Below are positions 1 to 7,330 of a stretch of DNA of 39,413 bases, one piece after another. The notes beneath the pieces are model-generated. The model was given only the letters and a program-made list of their open reading frames with translations. It searched no databases and was not told where the DNA came from. This stretch comes from JAVXNW01 sp036645575 (lineage in GTDB: Bacteria > Bacillota > Clostridia > Christensenellales > Aristaeellaceae), in contig JAVXNW010000007.1 in assembly GCA_036645575.1 (NCBI GenBank), forward strand, positions 1-39,413. Reading direction: 5' to 3'. The position numbers were made by a program, and so were the translations under genes. Each line of letters begins with the position of its first letter. Within the stretch, counting starts at the first letter, position 1.

Positions 1-180
1 AAACGTCATGGCGGAACTTGCCGGGGCGGAGAGGTCAAAGGAAACGGTGCTTCCGTCGTTTAATGTGCCGGTGAGCCCGGAAATGGTCCCACCGGGATTG
101 AGGACTAAATTGCCAAAATTAAACCAGCCAATCCCGCCCGCGCTGGGGCCGGAGCCGGCATTCGCATAGGAAAAAGGCAT
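1..180 (-). CDS. N-terminal fragment of a Gly/Ser/Thr-rich surface-type protein (partial, runs off the left edge)
   Basis: The reading frame opens at the ATG at 180 and continues past the window edge, giving 60 visible residues. The start is chosen because GGGAG lies 8 nt upstream; another ATG two codons earlier is too close to that site. The visible part is rich in Gly, Ser, Thr and Asn, has no signal peptide, and contains a GWFNFGNLVLNPGG stretch followed by a beta-strand-like pattern, as in extracellular or spore-surface structural proteins of Firmicutes. It lies 102 nt downstream of the small gene at 283-555 on the same strand, and the two may be cotranscribed. The exact family is not certain. 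An exosporium or surface-layer component is inferred from composition and neighbour only. Confidence 0.6.
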   Translation of the reverse strand, partial: MPFSYANAGSGPSAGGIGWFNFGNLVLNPGGTISGLTGTLNDGSTVSFDLSAPASSAMTF

Positions 181-211
181 AAACATGACTCCCTTTTTTA
201 ATCAATTTTGT

Positions 212-256
212 GCGCCAGTTGATCCGCCGTTCGGAAACGCGCGCCAGTTGATCCGC
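212..256. repeat. Short direct repeat, unit about 29 bp
   Basis: The sequence GCGCCAGTTGATCCGC occurs at 212-227 and again at 241-256, each followed by GTTCGG-like sequence. The copies lie between the two minus-strand genes at the left edge. The second copy overlaps the hairpin at 250-273. Confidence 0.8.
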
Positions 257-273
257 GCGTTCGGGCGCGGATC
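250..273 (-). other. Intergenic hairpin (perfect 9-bp stem)
   Basis: GATCCGCGC (250-258) pairs perfectly with GCGCGGATC (265-273) around a 6-nt loop, just downstream of the stop codon of the 283-555 gene. No T-tract follows on the minus strand, so it looks more like an RNA-stability or processing element between two cotranscribed genes than a classical terminator. Confidence 0.55.
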
Positions 274-282
274 AGGCAAGCG

Positions 283-555
283 CTACTGGCAGACGGTCGA
301 CTCAAACAGCTCGAGCTTCGACTGCAATTGCATTTCCAATTTCGAGATCGCGGCAATCGCCTTCTTGACCGACGCGTTGATCGCCAACAGATCCTCCGCA
401 GTCGCGCCGCTGTCATTCACAACCGCCATAATCTTTTCGCTCTCCGCGTTCATGATGTGCGCAAGGGCCGCTTCCTCGATCGCGACCGACTCGATGATAT
501 TGCCAACAGCATTTTCGCGCGTGATCGTGCCGGGCTTGATAATGGGCATTCCCAT
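283..555 (-). CDS. Small conserved clostridial protein (spore-surface-associated type), 90 aa
   Basis: The ATG at 555 is chosen because AGGAGG lies 7 nt upstream; a frame extension further upstream has no such site. The product begins MGMPIIKPGTITRENAVG and is almost entirely helical, with a conserved IIESVAIEEAALAHIMNAE segment (about residues 19-37) and a C-terminal SKLEMQLQSKLELFE helix (about 70-85). I recognise this pattern from short hypothetical proteins of Clostridia and Bacilli that sit next to collagen-like or other exosporium genes. The biochemical role is unknown. The neighbour at 1-180 is also of surface type, which supports a spore-surface context. No transmembrane segment or signal peptide is visible. 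Confidence 0.7.
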   Translation of the reverse strand: MGMPIIKPGTITRENAVGNIIESVAIEEAALAHIMNAESEKIMAVVNDSGATAEDLLAINASVKKAIAAISKLEMQLQSKLELFESTVCQ

Positions 556-838
556 AAGATGACCTCCTAAATTTTCGATCGGGGCAGGCGCAAATCGCAT
601 GGTTCCATTTTAAGCGCCTGCCGAAACCCGCAGAAGGGGCGAAATTCGCCTGCTTTACGGCGCATTTTCCCCTCACACAGGCTCCCTTTCAATGTATGTG
701 CGCGCTTTGCCGGGGTGCATGGCGCACTCGCCCATCCCGCGCGACGCAGATTCCGTCCCGCTTCCGGGAAGCGCGGTTGTTTTTCGCATTGGTTACAAAT
801 GTTTATTGCGGAAAAGGGCGAGAAAACCGCGCTTTTTG
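556..838. other. Divergent intergenic region
   Basis: This region of about 280 bases separates the minus-strand surface genes from the plus-strand signalling operon. On the minus strand a CATACATT motif (complement at about 687-694) resembles the -10 of SigE/SigK sporulation promoters, with an ACC about 15 nt upstream; this is a weak assignment. A 10-bp inverted repeat (AAGCGCGGTT at 769-778, AACCGCGCTT at 825-834) lies just upstream of the operon promoter. No further gene is visible. Confidence 0.4.
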
Positions 839-867
839 TTGACATTGTTGAGTTCATTGCTTATAAT
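839..867 (+). promoter_or_regulatory. SigA promoter of the c-di-GMP/phosphorelay operon
   Basis: TTGACA (839-844) and TATAAT (862-867) are both perfect consensus hexamers with the optimal 17-nt spacer. Transcription would start near 874, leaving a leader of about 150 nt before the first large gene. Confidence 0.9.
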
Positions 868-904
868 TTAAGTAGGAAGTTTTCGCCCGGAAAAGAGGGA
901 CGCT

Positions 905-1024
905 ATGGAAGGTTGTATTTCCGTAGTCGAAACAGTCGTCAGCGGGGAACGCCCTTTAAAACGAGGCGTCGCATTTTGCGATCGTGCGTCTATCCACGGC
1001 GCGCCTTGCTTGGAGGGAGATTGA
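905..1024 (+). CDS. Possible 39-aa leader or small protein upstream of the c-di-GMP enzyme
   Basis: An ATG at 905 preceded by AGAGGG (6 nt spacing) opens a 39-codon frame that ends at the TGA at 1022-1024, one base before the ATG of the next gene. It begins MEGCISVVETVVSGERPLKR and has cysteines at positions 4, 25 and 35. The ribosome-binding site of the downstream gene lies inside its last codons, so translational coupling is likely if it is translated. I recognise no family. It could be a leader peptide, a small regulatory protein of the operon, or a chance frame in the leader; the well-placed start signal and exact junction argue for translation. Confidence 0.45.
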   Translation: MEGCISVVETVVSGERPLKRGVAFCDRASIHGAPCLEGD

Positions 1025-1025
1025 C

Positions 1026-4000
1026 ATGCCTTCTTTAAAAACAATTTTGGTCGTCGATGACAACTTCGTCAATCGAACGATCTTGGCGAAAATCTTATCT
1101 GAAGCGTATGAGGTGCTTCAAGCCGAGGACGGTCAGGTTGCCTTGGCGCTGCTAGACGCGCGCCGCGACGAAATCGCGGCCGTCATGCTCGACCTTGTCA
1201 TGCCGGTGATGGATGGTTACGCGGTCCTTTCCTTCCTTCAAGGCGACGCGCGCTACCACAATTTGCCGGTCATTGTGACGACCGAAAACAACGACATCGA
1301 CAATGAAATCAAGGTGCTGGGGCTGGGCGCGTGGGATTTTGTCTCCAAGCCCTACAATCCCAACATCATCCGCTTTCGCCTCAAAAACGCCATCGACCGA
1401 AGCCAGCTCACCGCGCTCAAGCAGCTCAAATACCTGGCGGAATACGACGCGCTGACCGGAATTTACAACAAGACGCGGTTTTTTGACGCGGTGCGGGAAA
1501 TGCTTAACGCAAACCGCGCAACGCGCTTTGCCTTTCTCCGCTTTGATGTGGATCGCTTTCAGCTGATCAACTCTTTTTTTGGCACGTCCGAGGGCGACAA
1601 GCTGCTCATCTACATCGCCAGGCACTTGGCGGAGGAGTCAAATGGCCGGCCGACGCACCTATATGGCCGAATCGCATCCGACATCTTCGGCTTTTGTATG
1701 CCGTATGACCGGGAGACAACCGAAACCATGATTGGGCGCGCGAAGAAGGTGCTGGCAAAATACAACCCCAACTACGATATCGTGCCCTCGATCGGGGTCT
1801 ATGTCATCGACGACAACACCATCTCGGTGGAGGAAATGTACAACCGCGCGACCCTTGCCGCAAAAACCTGCAAGGGCAACTACGTGGATTATTATGCCTA
1901 CTACGATGAAAGCATGAGCACCGCCTTGGCCAGCGAGCAAGAGATCACCAACGATATGAATTTCGCGCTGGCAAGCGGCCAATTTGAAATCTATTTGCAG
2001 CCGCAATACAACATTCACACCAAGCTTCCCTGCGGCGCGGAGGTATTGGTTCGCTGGCAGCACCCGAAAAAGGGTCTGCTCGCGCCCGGCAAGTTCATCC
2101 CGGTGTTTGAGCGCAACGGCTTTATCACAAAACTCGATCATTATGTGTGGGAGCAGGCGTGCAAGTGCCTTCGGCGCTGGATCGATCAGGGCATCAAGCC
2201 GCACCCGCTGTCGGTCAACATCTCGCGGGTGAACGTATACAACCCCAAATTGGCGGAAATGCTCTTGGATTTGGTCAATCAATACGAGATTGACCCGTCG
2301 CTGCTAAACCTCGAGCTGACCGAAAGCGCGTATACCGACAACCCGGTCGCCATGTGCAAGACCATGGCCAAGTTGCAAAGCCACGGGTTTGTCATCATGA
2401 TGGACGACTTTGGCAGCGGATATTCTTCGCTCAGCCTTTTAAAGGACATCGACATCGACATTTTGAAGATCGACATGGGCTTTCTATCCAAGGCGAAGAC
2501 GCCGGGTCGGGGCGAGAATATCGTCGCTTCGGTGATCCGCATGGCGAAGTGGCTGAACATCCCGGTGATTGCCGAGGGCGCGGAGACGAGCGAGCAGGTG
2601 TCTTTCTTGCGAAGCGTGGGCTGCGACTATGTGCAGGGCTATTACTTTGCGCGTCCCATGCCGGTTTCGGCTTACGAGCAACTGTTCCGCAGCCGGCCCT
2701 TTGACGCCAAGCAGATTGCCGACACGCACTATGAGCGCTTTCACTACGACGATCTGTTCTCTTCCGACCCGGAGATGGCCTCTTCATTTTGCAACAACCT
2801 GCAAGCCGCCGCGATTTATGAATTTTCGGATGATCACCTCGAGATGATTCGAGCCAATGAGGCCTATTATGCGCTGCTGGGGCACGACACCACGTGGGCC
2901 AACATGCCCGGCATCTTAAATTTCGTGGACGAGGCCTATCAAACGTCCCTGTTGAGCGCCTTTCGCACCTGCGCAAGCACCAAGGCGGTCTGCGAATGCG
3001 AATATCTGCGCAACCGCCTAAGCGCAGCGCCCCTATGGATTTCCATCCATCTGCGCTACGTCGCCACCGTCAACGACAAGTACATCGTCATCGGCGAATT
3101 GACCGACATCACCATGCGCAAGGAAGTCGCCTTTGAACTTCAAAAATATCGTCAGTCCTTGTCGGGCGGCGATCACGACCGCCACACCGTGCTGATTGTG
3201 GACGATGCGCCGATCAACCGCGCCGTCTTAAAGAAGATCTTGCAGGGTGGCTTTTCCTTTTTTGAGGCAGAAAACGGCGAAGACGCGATCACGCTCCTTA
3301 AGACGTACAAGCATCAGATCGACTTGATCTTGCTGGACATCGTCATGCCCAAGATGGACGGCAAGGCGTTTTTGCAATACAAGAAGGAGTCGCCGGAACT
3401 CGACGGCATCCCCGTCATTATGATCACCTCCGACGACAGCCCCGCGCAGCAGATCAGCACCCTGTCGCTTGGCGCAAACGACTACATCGTCAAGCCGTTT
3501 ATCCCCGAAGTGGTCATCCGGCGGGTAAAAAACGTGCTGGAATCCAATCGCCGGTTCCGGGAGATGGTTCGGGAATACAACGATCTCTCCGAACAGGTGA
3601 AGATGGACCTGATGACCGGCCTGCTCAACCGCAGAAGCGTCGAAGGGATGATCGCGCGGCACCTCGAGCGCGCGACCGGTCCGTGCGCCATGCTGATGCT
3701 CGACATTGACAACTTCAAAAAAATCAACGACACCTGCGGCCACGCGTTTGGCGACAAGGTCATTGAGGCGGTCGCCACGAAGCTTGTGGGCACCTTCCGC
3801 AAGGCCGACATCATTGCGCGCATGGGCGGCGACGAGTTTGCCGTGTTCATGGAGGATGTGCCCGATCTGGCGCTGGTCGAGATGAAGGCGCACAGCCTTT
3901 GCCGGAATGTGGCGGAGATCCTCATTGACGGAAAGAACCCGGGCATCACCTGTTCTGTGGGCGTCGCGCTCTCCTCCGAGCATACGCATTCGTTTGACGC

Positions 4001-4490
4001 GCTGTACCAAAATGCGGACAAAGCGCTGTACAACGCCAAATATCGCGGCCGCAATACGGTCTCCATCTACACGCGGGAGGCGACGATTCCCTCGTTTATC
4101 CCCTGGACAAGCGACGCGCACAACGTGCTGAACGCCATCGACGACATCATCTACCTCTGCGACAAGCAGACGCATGAGCTGCTCTACGCCAATGCCTGTG
4201 CCTGCAAATTTGCGGGCGTCACGCTCGAAACGTACAGGGGGCGGACCTGCCACGACGTGTTCATGCACAAATCTGTGCCCTGTGAATTTTGCGCCCTTGC
4301 CAAGATGTCTGAAGACGCGGTGTATACGCGGCTGTTTCGCGTGCCAAATACCTCACAGATTTTTTTGATGCGGGGACGCGACATCCCTCGAGACGGCACG
4401 GTGATGCACCTGGAGCTCGCGGTCGACGCGACCCACGTCGAGCACAAGGATCTGTATTGGGAGGAGGCAAACACGCATGAAAAACCATGA
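1026..4490 (+). CDS. Multidomain response regulator: REC-GGDEF-EAL-PAS-REC-GGDEF-PAS (c-di-GMP synthesis and breakdown)
   Basis: The 1154-aa cytoplasmic protein starts at the ATG at 1026, which follows GGAGGGA at good spacing. Domains in order: receiver with phospho-acceptor Asp56; GGDEF with the active motif replaced by ASDIF (217-221), so probably not catalytic; EAL phosphodiesterase with Glu339 of the E-x-L motif, NIS, ELTES, Asp460-Asp461, LKID, AEGAE and YVQGY all present, so probably active; a PAS-like segment (about 590-705); a second receiver (Asp771); a canonical GGDEF (934-938) with an inhibitory RxxD site five residues upstream (925-928); and a C-terminal PAS with Cys1075, Cys1086 and Cys1089. 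It could both make and degrade c-di-GMP, switched by two phosphorylation inputs. It is first in an operon with two hybrid kinases and an Hpt protein; its stop overlaps the next start. Confidence 0.93.
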   Translation: MPSLKTILVVDDNFVNRTILAKILSEAYEVLQAEDGQVALALLDARRDEIAAVMLDLVMPVMDGYAVLSFLQGDARYHNLPVIVTTENNDIDNEIKVLGLGAWDFVSKPYNPNIIRFRLKNAIDRSQLTALKQLKYLAEYDALTGIYNKTRFFDAVREMLNANRATRFAFLRFDVDRFQLINSFFGTSEGDKLLIYIARHLAEESNGRPTHLYGRIASDIFGFCMPYDRETTETMIGRAKKVLAKYNPNYDIVPSIGVYVIDDNTISVEEMYNRATLAAKTCKGNYVDYYAYYDESMSTALASEQEITNDMNFALASGQFEIYLQPQYNIHTKLPCGAEVLVRWQHPKKGLLAPGKFIPVFERNGFITKLDHYVWEQACKCLRRWIDQGIKPHPLSVNISRVNVYNPKLAEMLLDLVNQYEIDPSLLNLELTESAYTDNPVAMCKTMAKLQSHGFVIMMDDFGSGYSSLSLLKDIDIDILKIDMGFLSKAKTPGRGENIVASVIRMAKWLNIPVIAEGAETSEQVSFLRSVGCDYVQGYYFARPMPVSAYEQLFRSRPFDAKQIADTHYERFHYDDLFSSDPEMASSFCNNLQAAAIYEFSDDHLEMIRANEAYYALLGHDTTWANMPGILNFVDEAYQTSLLSAFRTCASTKAVCECEYLRNRLSAAPLWISIHLRYVATVNDKYIVIGELTDITMRKEVAFELQKYRQSLSGGDHDRHTVLIVDDAPINRAVLKKILQGGFSFFEAENGEDAITLLKTYKHQIDLILLDIVMPKMDGKAFLQYKKESPELDGIPVIMITSDDSPAQQISTLSLGANDYIVKPFIPEVVIRRVKNVLESNRRFREMVREYNDLSEQVKMDLMTGLLNRRSVEGMIARHLERATGPCAMLMLDIDNFKKINDTCGHAFGDKVIEAVATKLVGTFRKADIIARMGGDEFAVFMEDVPDLALVEMKAHSLCRNVAEILIDGKNPGITCSVGVALSSEHTHSFDALYQNADKALYNAKYRGRNTVSIYTREATIPSFIPWTSDAHNVLNAIDDIIYLCDKQTHELLYANACACKFAGVTLETYRGRTCHDVFMHKSVPCEFCALAKMSEDAVYTRLFRVPNTSQIFLMRGRDIPRDGTVMHLELAVDATHVEHKDLYWEEANTHEKP

Positions 4491-7326
4491 CGCCACGCCC
4501 CAAAGCGCGCAGGATCATCCCATGTCAGCTGACATCGCGCGTTTGGAAGATACCTATGCGCAGGCGGCCAAGCAATGCGGGGTCACCCTTTGGCTCTTTG
4601 ATTTTGCGACCAAGAGCATTTGCAACCTGGAAAACACCACGCACATCAAGGCCTTTGACCACGTAGACTTCATTGACGGCGTCCCGCAAGTTTTTGCGGA
4701 TCGCACAAGCTCGCTCTACCCGGACGATGTCCCGGCGTTTCTCGAGATGTTCGACCATGTCCTGGCGGGCGCGAAGACGGCAAAGAGCGTGGGGCGCTGG
4801 TGGAACGACGATCACCAGATGTGGCGTTGGTATGAAACTGCCTACACCACGTTTTTTGACGAGGACGGCGCTCCGCTCAAAGCCATCGGCACCGCCATCG
4901 ACATAACCGAGCGCGTCCGCCTAGCGGAGCGCTACAACGAAGAAATCAAATGGCGGAAGATCCACAATCAGGACGTCATCGGCTCTTTCAAGATGAACCT
5001 GACGAAAAACACCTGCGAGGATGGGCAGAGCCTCAACCCGATCGTCTTGGGCTTTCAGAAAAGAGGAACGGTCGACGGCTTTTTCGAACTCGAATACGCG
5101 ACCCACGAGGACGAAGCGGATTTGGTGGAATACAAAAAGGTCTTTGAGCGCGCGAACCTGCTCAAGAGCTTTCAGGCGGGCAGGACAAGCGTCGCGCAGG
5201 AAGTCTATGTGCGCTTTGGCAAGGGAAGCGCATTTTGGGTTAAGATAGAGCTGGATATGTTTCAAAACCCCCAGAGCGGCGACGTCGAGGCCTACATCTA
5301 CGCGCTGGACATCAACCAAAAGAAGATGGCGCGGGCGCTGGTCGATGCGGTGGTGAACATGGACTACGACTTCTTGGCGCTCCTGGACGCCGTCACGGGC
5401 GGCTACACCATCTACGCCAAGGCGACCAGCAAGACGTCCCTCCCACCCACCCAAGCGGACGATTACGAGGGCGAAATGACCCGATACGCGCGGGAATTTC
5501 TGGTGGAAGCGGACATCGAGGAAAACATTCACGCCATGTCCCGCCAGAACCTATTTAAGCAGTTGGCGGCGCAGGACATCTACACGACCTACTGCCGCAT
5601 CAAAGAGGCGGACGGGCGCATCAGCCGAAAAAAAATTCAGTTTTCCTATCTTGACCGGACGCGGCGCAAGATCATCGTGGCCCGGTCGGACATCACCGCG
5701 ATCTACAACGAAGAGCAGAAAAAAAACGAGGCGCTCCGGGACGCGCTCATCGCGGCGCAGCAGGCAAGCGCCGCGAAGTCGGAATTTCTCTCCCGGATGA
5801 GCCACGAAATCAGGACGCCGATGAACGCCATCATCGGCATGTCCACCTTGGCGGCGGGGTGCGTAAGCGACCCCGCGCAGGTGTCGGAGTACCTGTCCAA
5901 GGTGGGCATTTCCGCGCGCTTTCTGCTCTCGCTCATCAACGACATCCTCGATATGTCGCGAATCGAGAGCGGCAAGGTGCTCATTCGCCATGAAAAGATC
6001 CCCTTTGAAGAGTTTATCGGCGGCATCAACAGCATCTGCCACGCGCAGGCGCAGCAAAAGGGCGTCGAGTATGACGCGCTACTCACCAGCTTTACCGAGG
6101 ACGCCTACATGGGCGATGCGATGAAGCTTCAGCAGGTGCTGATCAACATCATTTCAAACGCCATCAAGTTTACAAATCCAGGCGGCAAGGTTCAATTTAT
6201 CGTCCATCAGGAGAAGGTGGGGCCCGACGAGGCGACGATGCGGTTCACCGTAAACGACACGGGCATCGGCATTGGCGAGGACTTCCTGCCGCACCTCTTT
6301 GAGCCGTTTGAGCAGGCGCGCACGGGCGCGACGATCCCCTATAGCGGGACCGGGCTGGGCCTTGCGATCTGCAAAAACCTGATCGACCTGATGGGCGGGC
6401 GGATCAGCGTCAACAGCATCGAGGGCGTGGGCAGCGAGTTTGTGGTGGAGGTAAAGCTGGGCATTCCCGAGGGCAGCCGGCACGTCGTCAAATCAAATGC
6501 GACGCTGCACTTTGACGCGCTCAGCGCGCTGATCGTAGACGACGACATCATCATCTGCCGGCACACGCAGCAGGTGCTCCGCGATATGCGCTTGCAGGCG
6601 GAATATGTGGTCTCCGGCGCCATGGCGATCGCCTATGTGCGCAAGAAGTGGGAAAGCGGCGAATCCTACGACATCATCTTGGTGGACTGGAAAATGCCCG
6701 ACATGGACGGCATTGAGACCACCCGCGAAATACGCAAGATCGTCGGCCCGGACGTCACGATCATCATCATGACCGCCTATGACTGGGCCGCGATCGAGCA
6801 GGAGGCCAAGCAGGCGGGCGTCAACATGCTCCTCTCAAAGCCGCTGTTCAAGTCCTCCCTCTGCTCCGCCTTTGAGCGAATCTACAGTGAAAAAGGGCAT
6901 CTATCCATCCCGGAGCCGCCTTGCGAATACGATTTCACCGGAAAGCGCGTGCTGCTGGTCGAGGATCATCTGCTCAACGTCGAGGTCGCAAAGAAGATGC
7001 TCAACGGAAAAAATCTGGAAGTCGAGGTCGCCGAGAACGGGCTTCAGGCCATCGAGCTATTTGCGCAAAGGCAAGATTGCTATTACGACGCCATTTTGAT
7101 GGACATCCGCATGCCGGTGATGGACGGCCTGACCGCCGCAAAGGCCATTCGCCAGATGCGCTCGGCCGACGCAAAGACGATTCCCATCATCGCCATGACC
7201 GCCAACGCCTTTGAAGAGGATATCGAGAAGACGAAGGCCGCCGGGATGAACGCGCATTTGACCAAGCCGATCGAGCCCGCGCGCTTATATCAAACGCTTA
7301 AACAGTTCCTTGAGAAAGAGGCGTAG
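4477..7326 (+). CDS. Hybrid sensor histidine kinase with two receiver domains (949 aa)
   Basis: The ATG at 4477 follows GGAGGAGG by about 9 nt and overlaps the preceding stop by 14 nt. No transmembrane segment is visible, so it is a cytoplasmic sensor. Domains in order: PAS/PAC (about 15-155); a two-part sensor region (about 155-410) that recurs in the next gene; HisKA with the phosphorylated His443 in SHEIRTPMNAIIG; HATPase_c with the N box NIISNAIKF, G1 DTGIGIG and G2 GTGLGLA; a first receiver with Asp737; and a second receiver with Asp876. All key residues are intact. The expected flow is His443 to a receiver Asp, then the Hpt protein encoded at the end of the operon, then the receivers of the c-di-GMP enzyme. 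The stimulus is unknown. Confidence 0.93.
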   Translation: MKNHDATPQSAQDHPMSADIARLEDTYAQAAKQCGVTLWLFDFATKSICNLENTTHIKAFDHVDFIDGVPQVFADRTSSLYPDDVPAFLEMFDHVLAGAKTAKSVGRWWNDDHQMWRWYETAYTTFFDEDGAPLKAIGTAIDITERVRLAERYNEEIKWRKIHNQDVIGSFKMNLTKNTCEDGQSLNPIVLGFQKRGTVDGFFELEYATHEDEADLVEYKKVFERANLLKSFQAGRTSVAQEVYVRFGKGSAFWVKIELDMFQNPQSGDVEAYIYALDINQKKMARALVDAVVNMDYDFLALLDAVTGGYTIYAKATSKTSLPPTQADDYEGEMTRYAREFLVEADIEENIHAMSRQNLFKQLAAQDIYTTYCRIKEADGRISRKKIQFSYLDRTRRKIIVARSDITAIYNEEQKKNEALRDALIAAQQASAAKSEFLSRMSHEIRTPMNAIIGMSTLAAGCVSDPAQVSEYLSKVGISARFLLSLINDILDMSRIESGKVLIRHEKIPFEEFIGGINSICHAQAQQKGVEYDALLTSFTEDAYMGDAMKLQQVLINIISNAIKFTNPGGKVQFIVHQEKVGPDEATMRFTVNDTGIGIGEDFLPHLFEPFEQARTGATIPYSGTGLGLAICKNLIDLMGGRISVNSIEGVGSEFVVEVKLGIPEGSRHVVKSNATLHFDALSALIVDDDIIICRHTQQVLRDMRLQAEYVVSGAMAIAYVRKKWESGESYDIILVDWKMPDMDGIETTREIRKIVGPDVTIIIMTAYDWAAIEQEAKQAGVNMLLSKPLFKSSLCSAFERIYSEKGHLSIPEPPCEYDFTGKRVLLVEDHLLNVEVAKKMLNGKNLEVEVAENGLQAIELFAQRQDCYYDAILMDIRMPVMDGLTAAKAIRQMRSADAKTIPIIAMTANAFEEDIEKTKAAGMNAHLTKPIEPARLYQTLKQFLEKEA

Positions 7327-7330
7327 ACGC

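Noticed and set aside
868..1025. Possible c-di-GMP (GEMM) riboswitch in the leader of the GGDEF/EAL operon
   Set aside because: A GGGACGC string recalls part of the GEMM core, but the second conserved stem, tetraloop receptor and terminator are missing; the short ORF explains the region better.
3228..4268. Long open frame on the minus strand opposite the c-di-GMP enzyme (346 codons)
   Set aside because: It is a high-GC shadow of the real gene: low-complexity His/Arg/Val-rich sequence, no ribosome-binding site and no recognisable domain.
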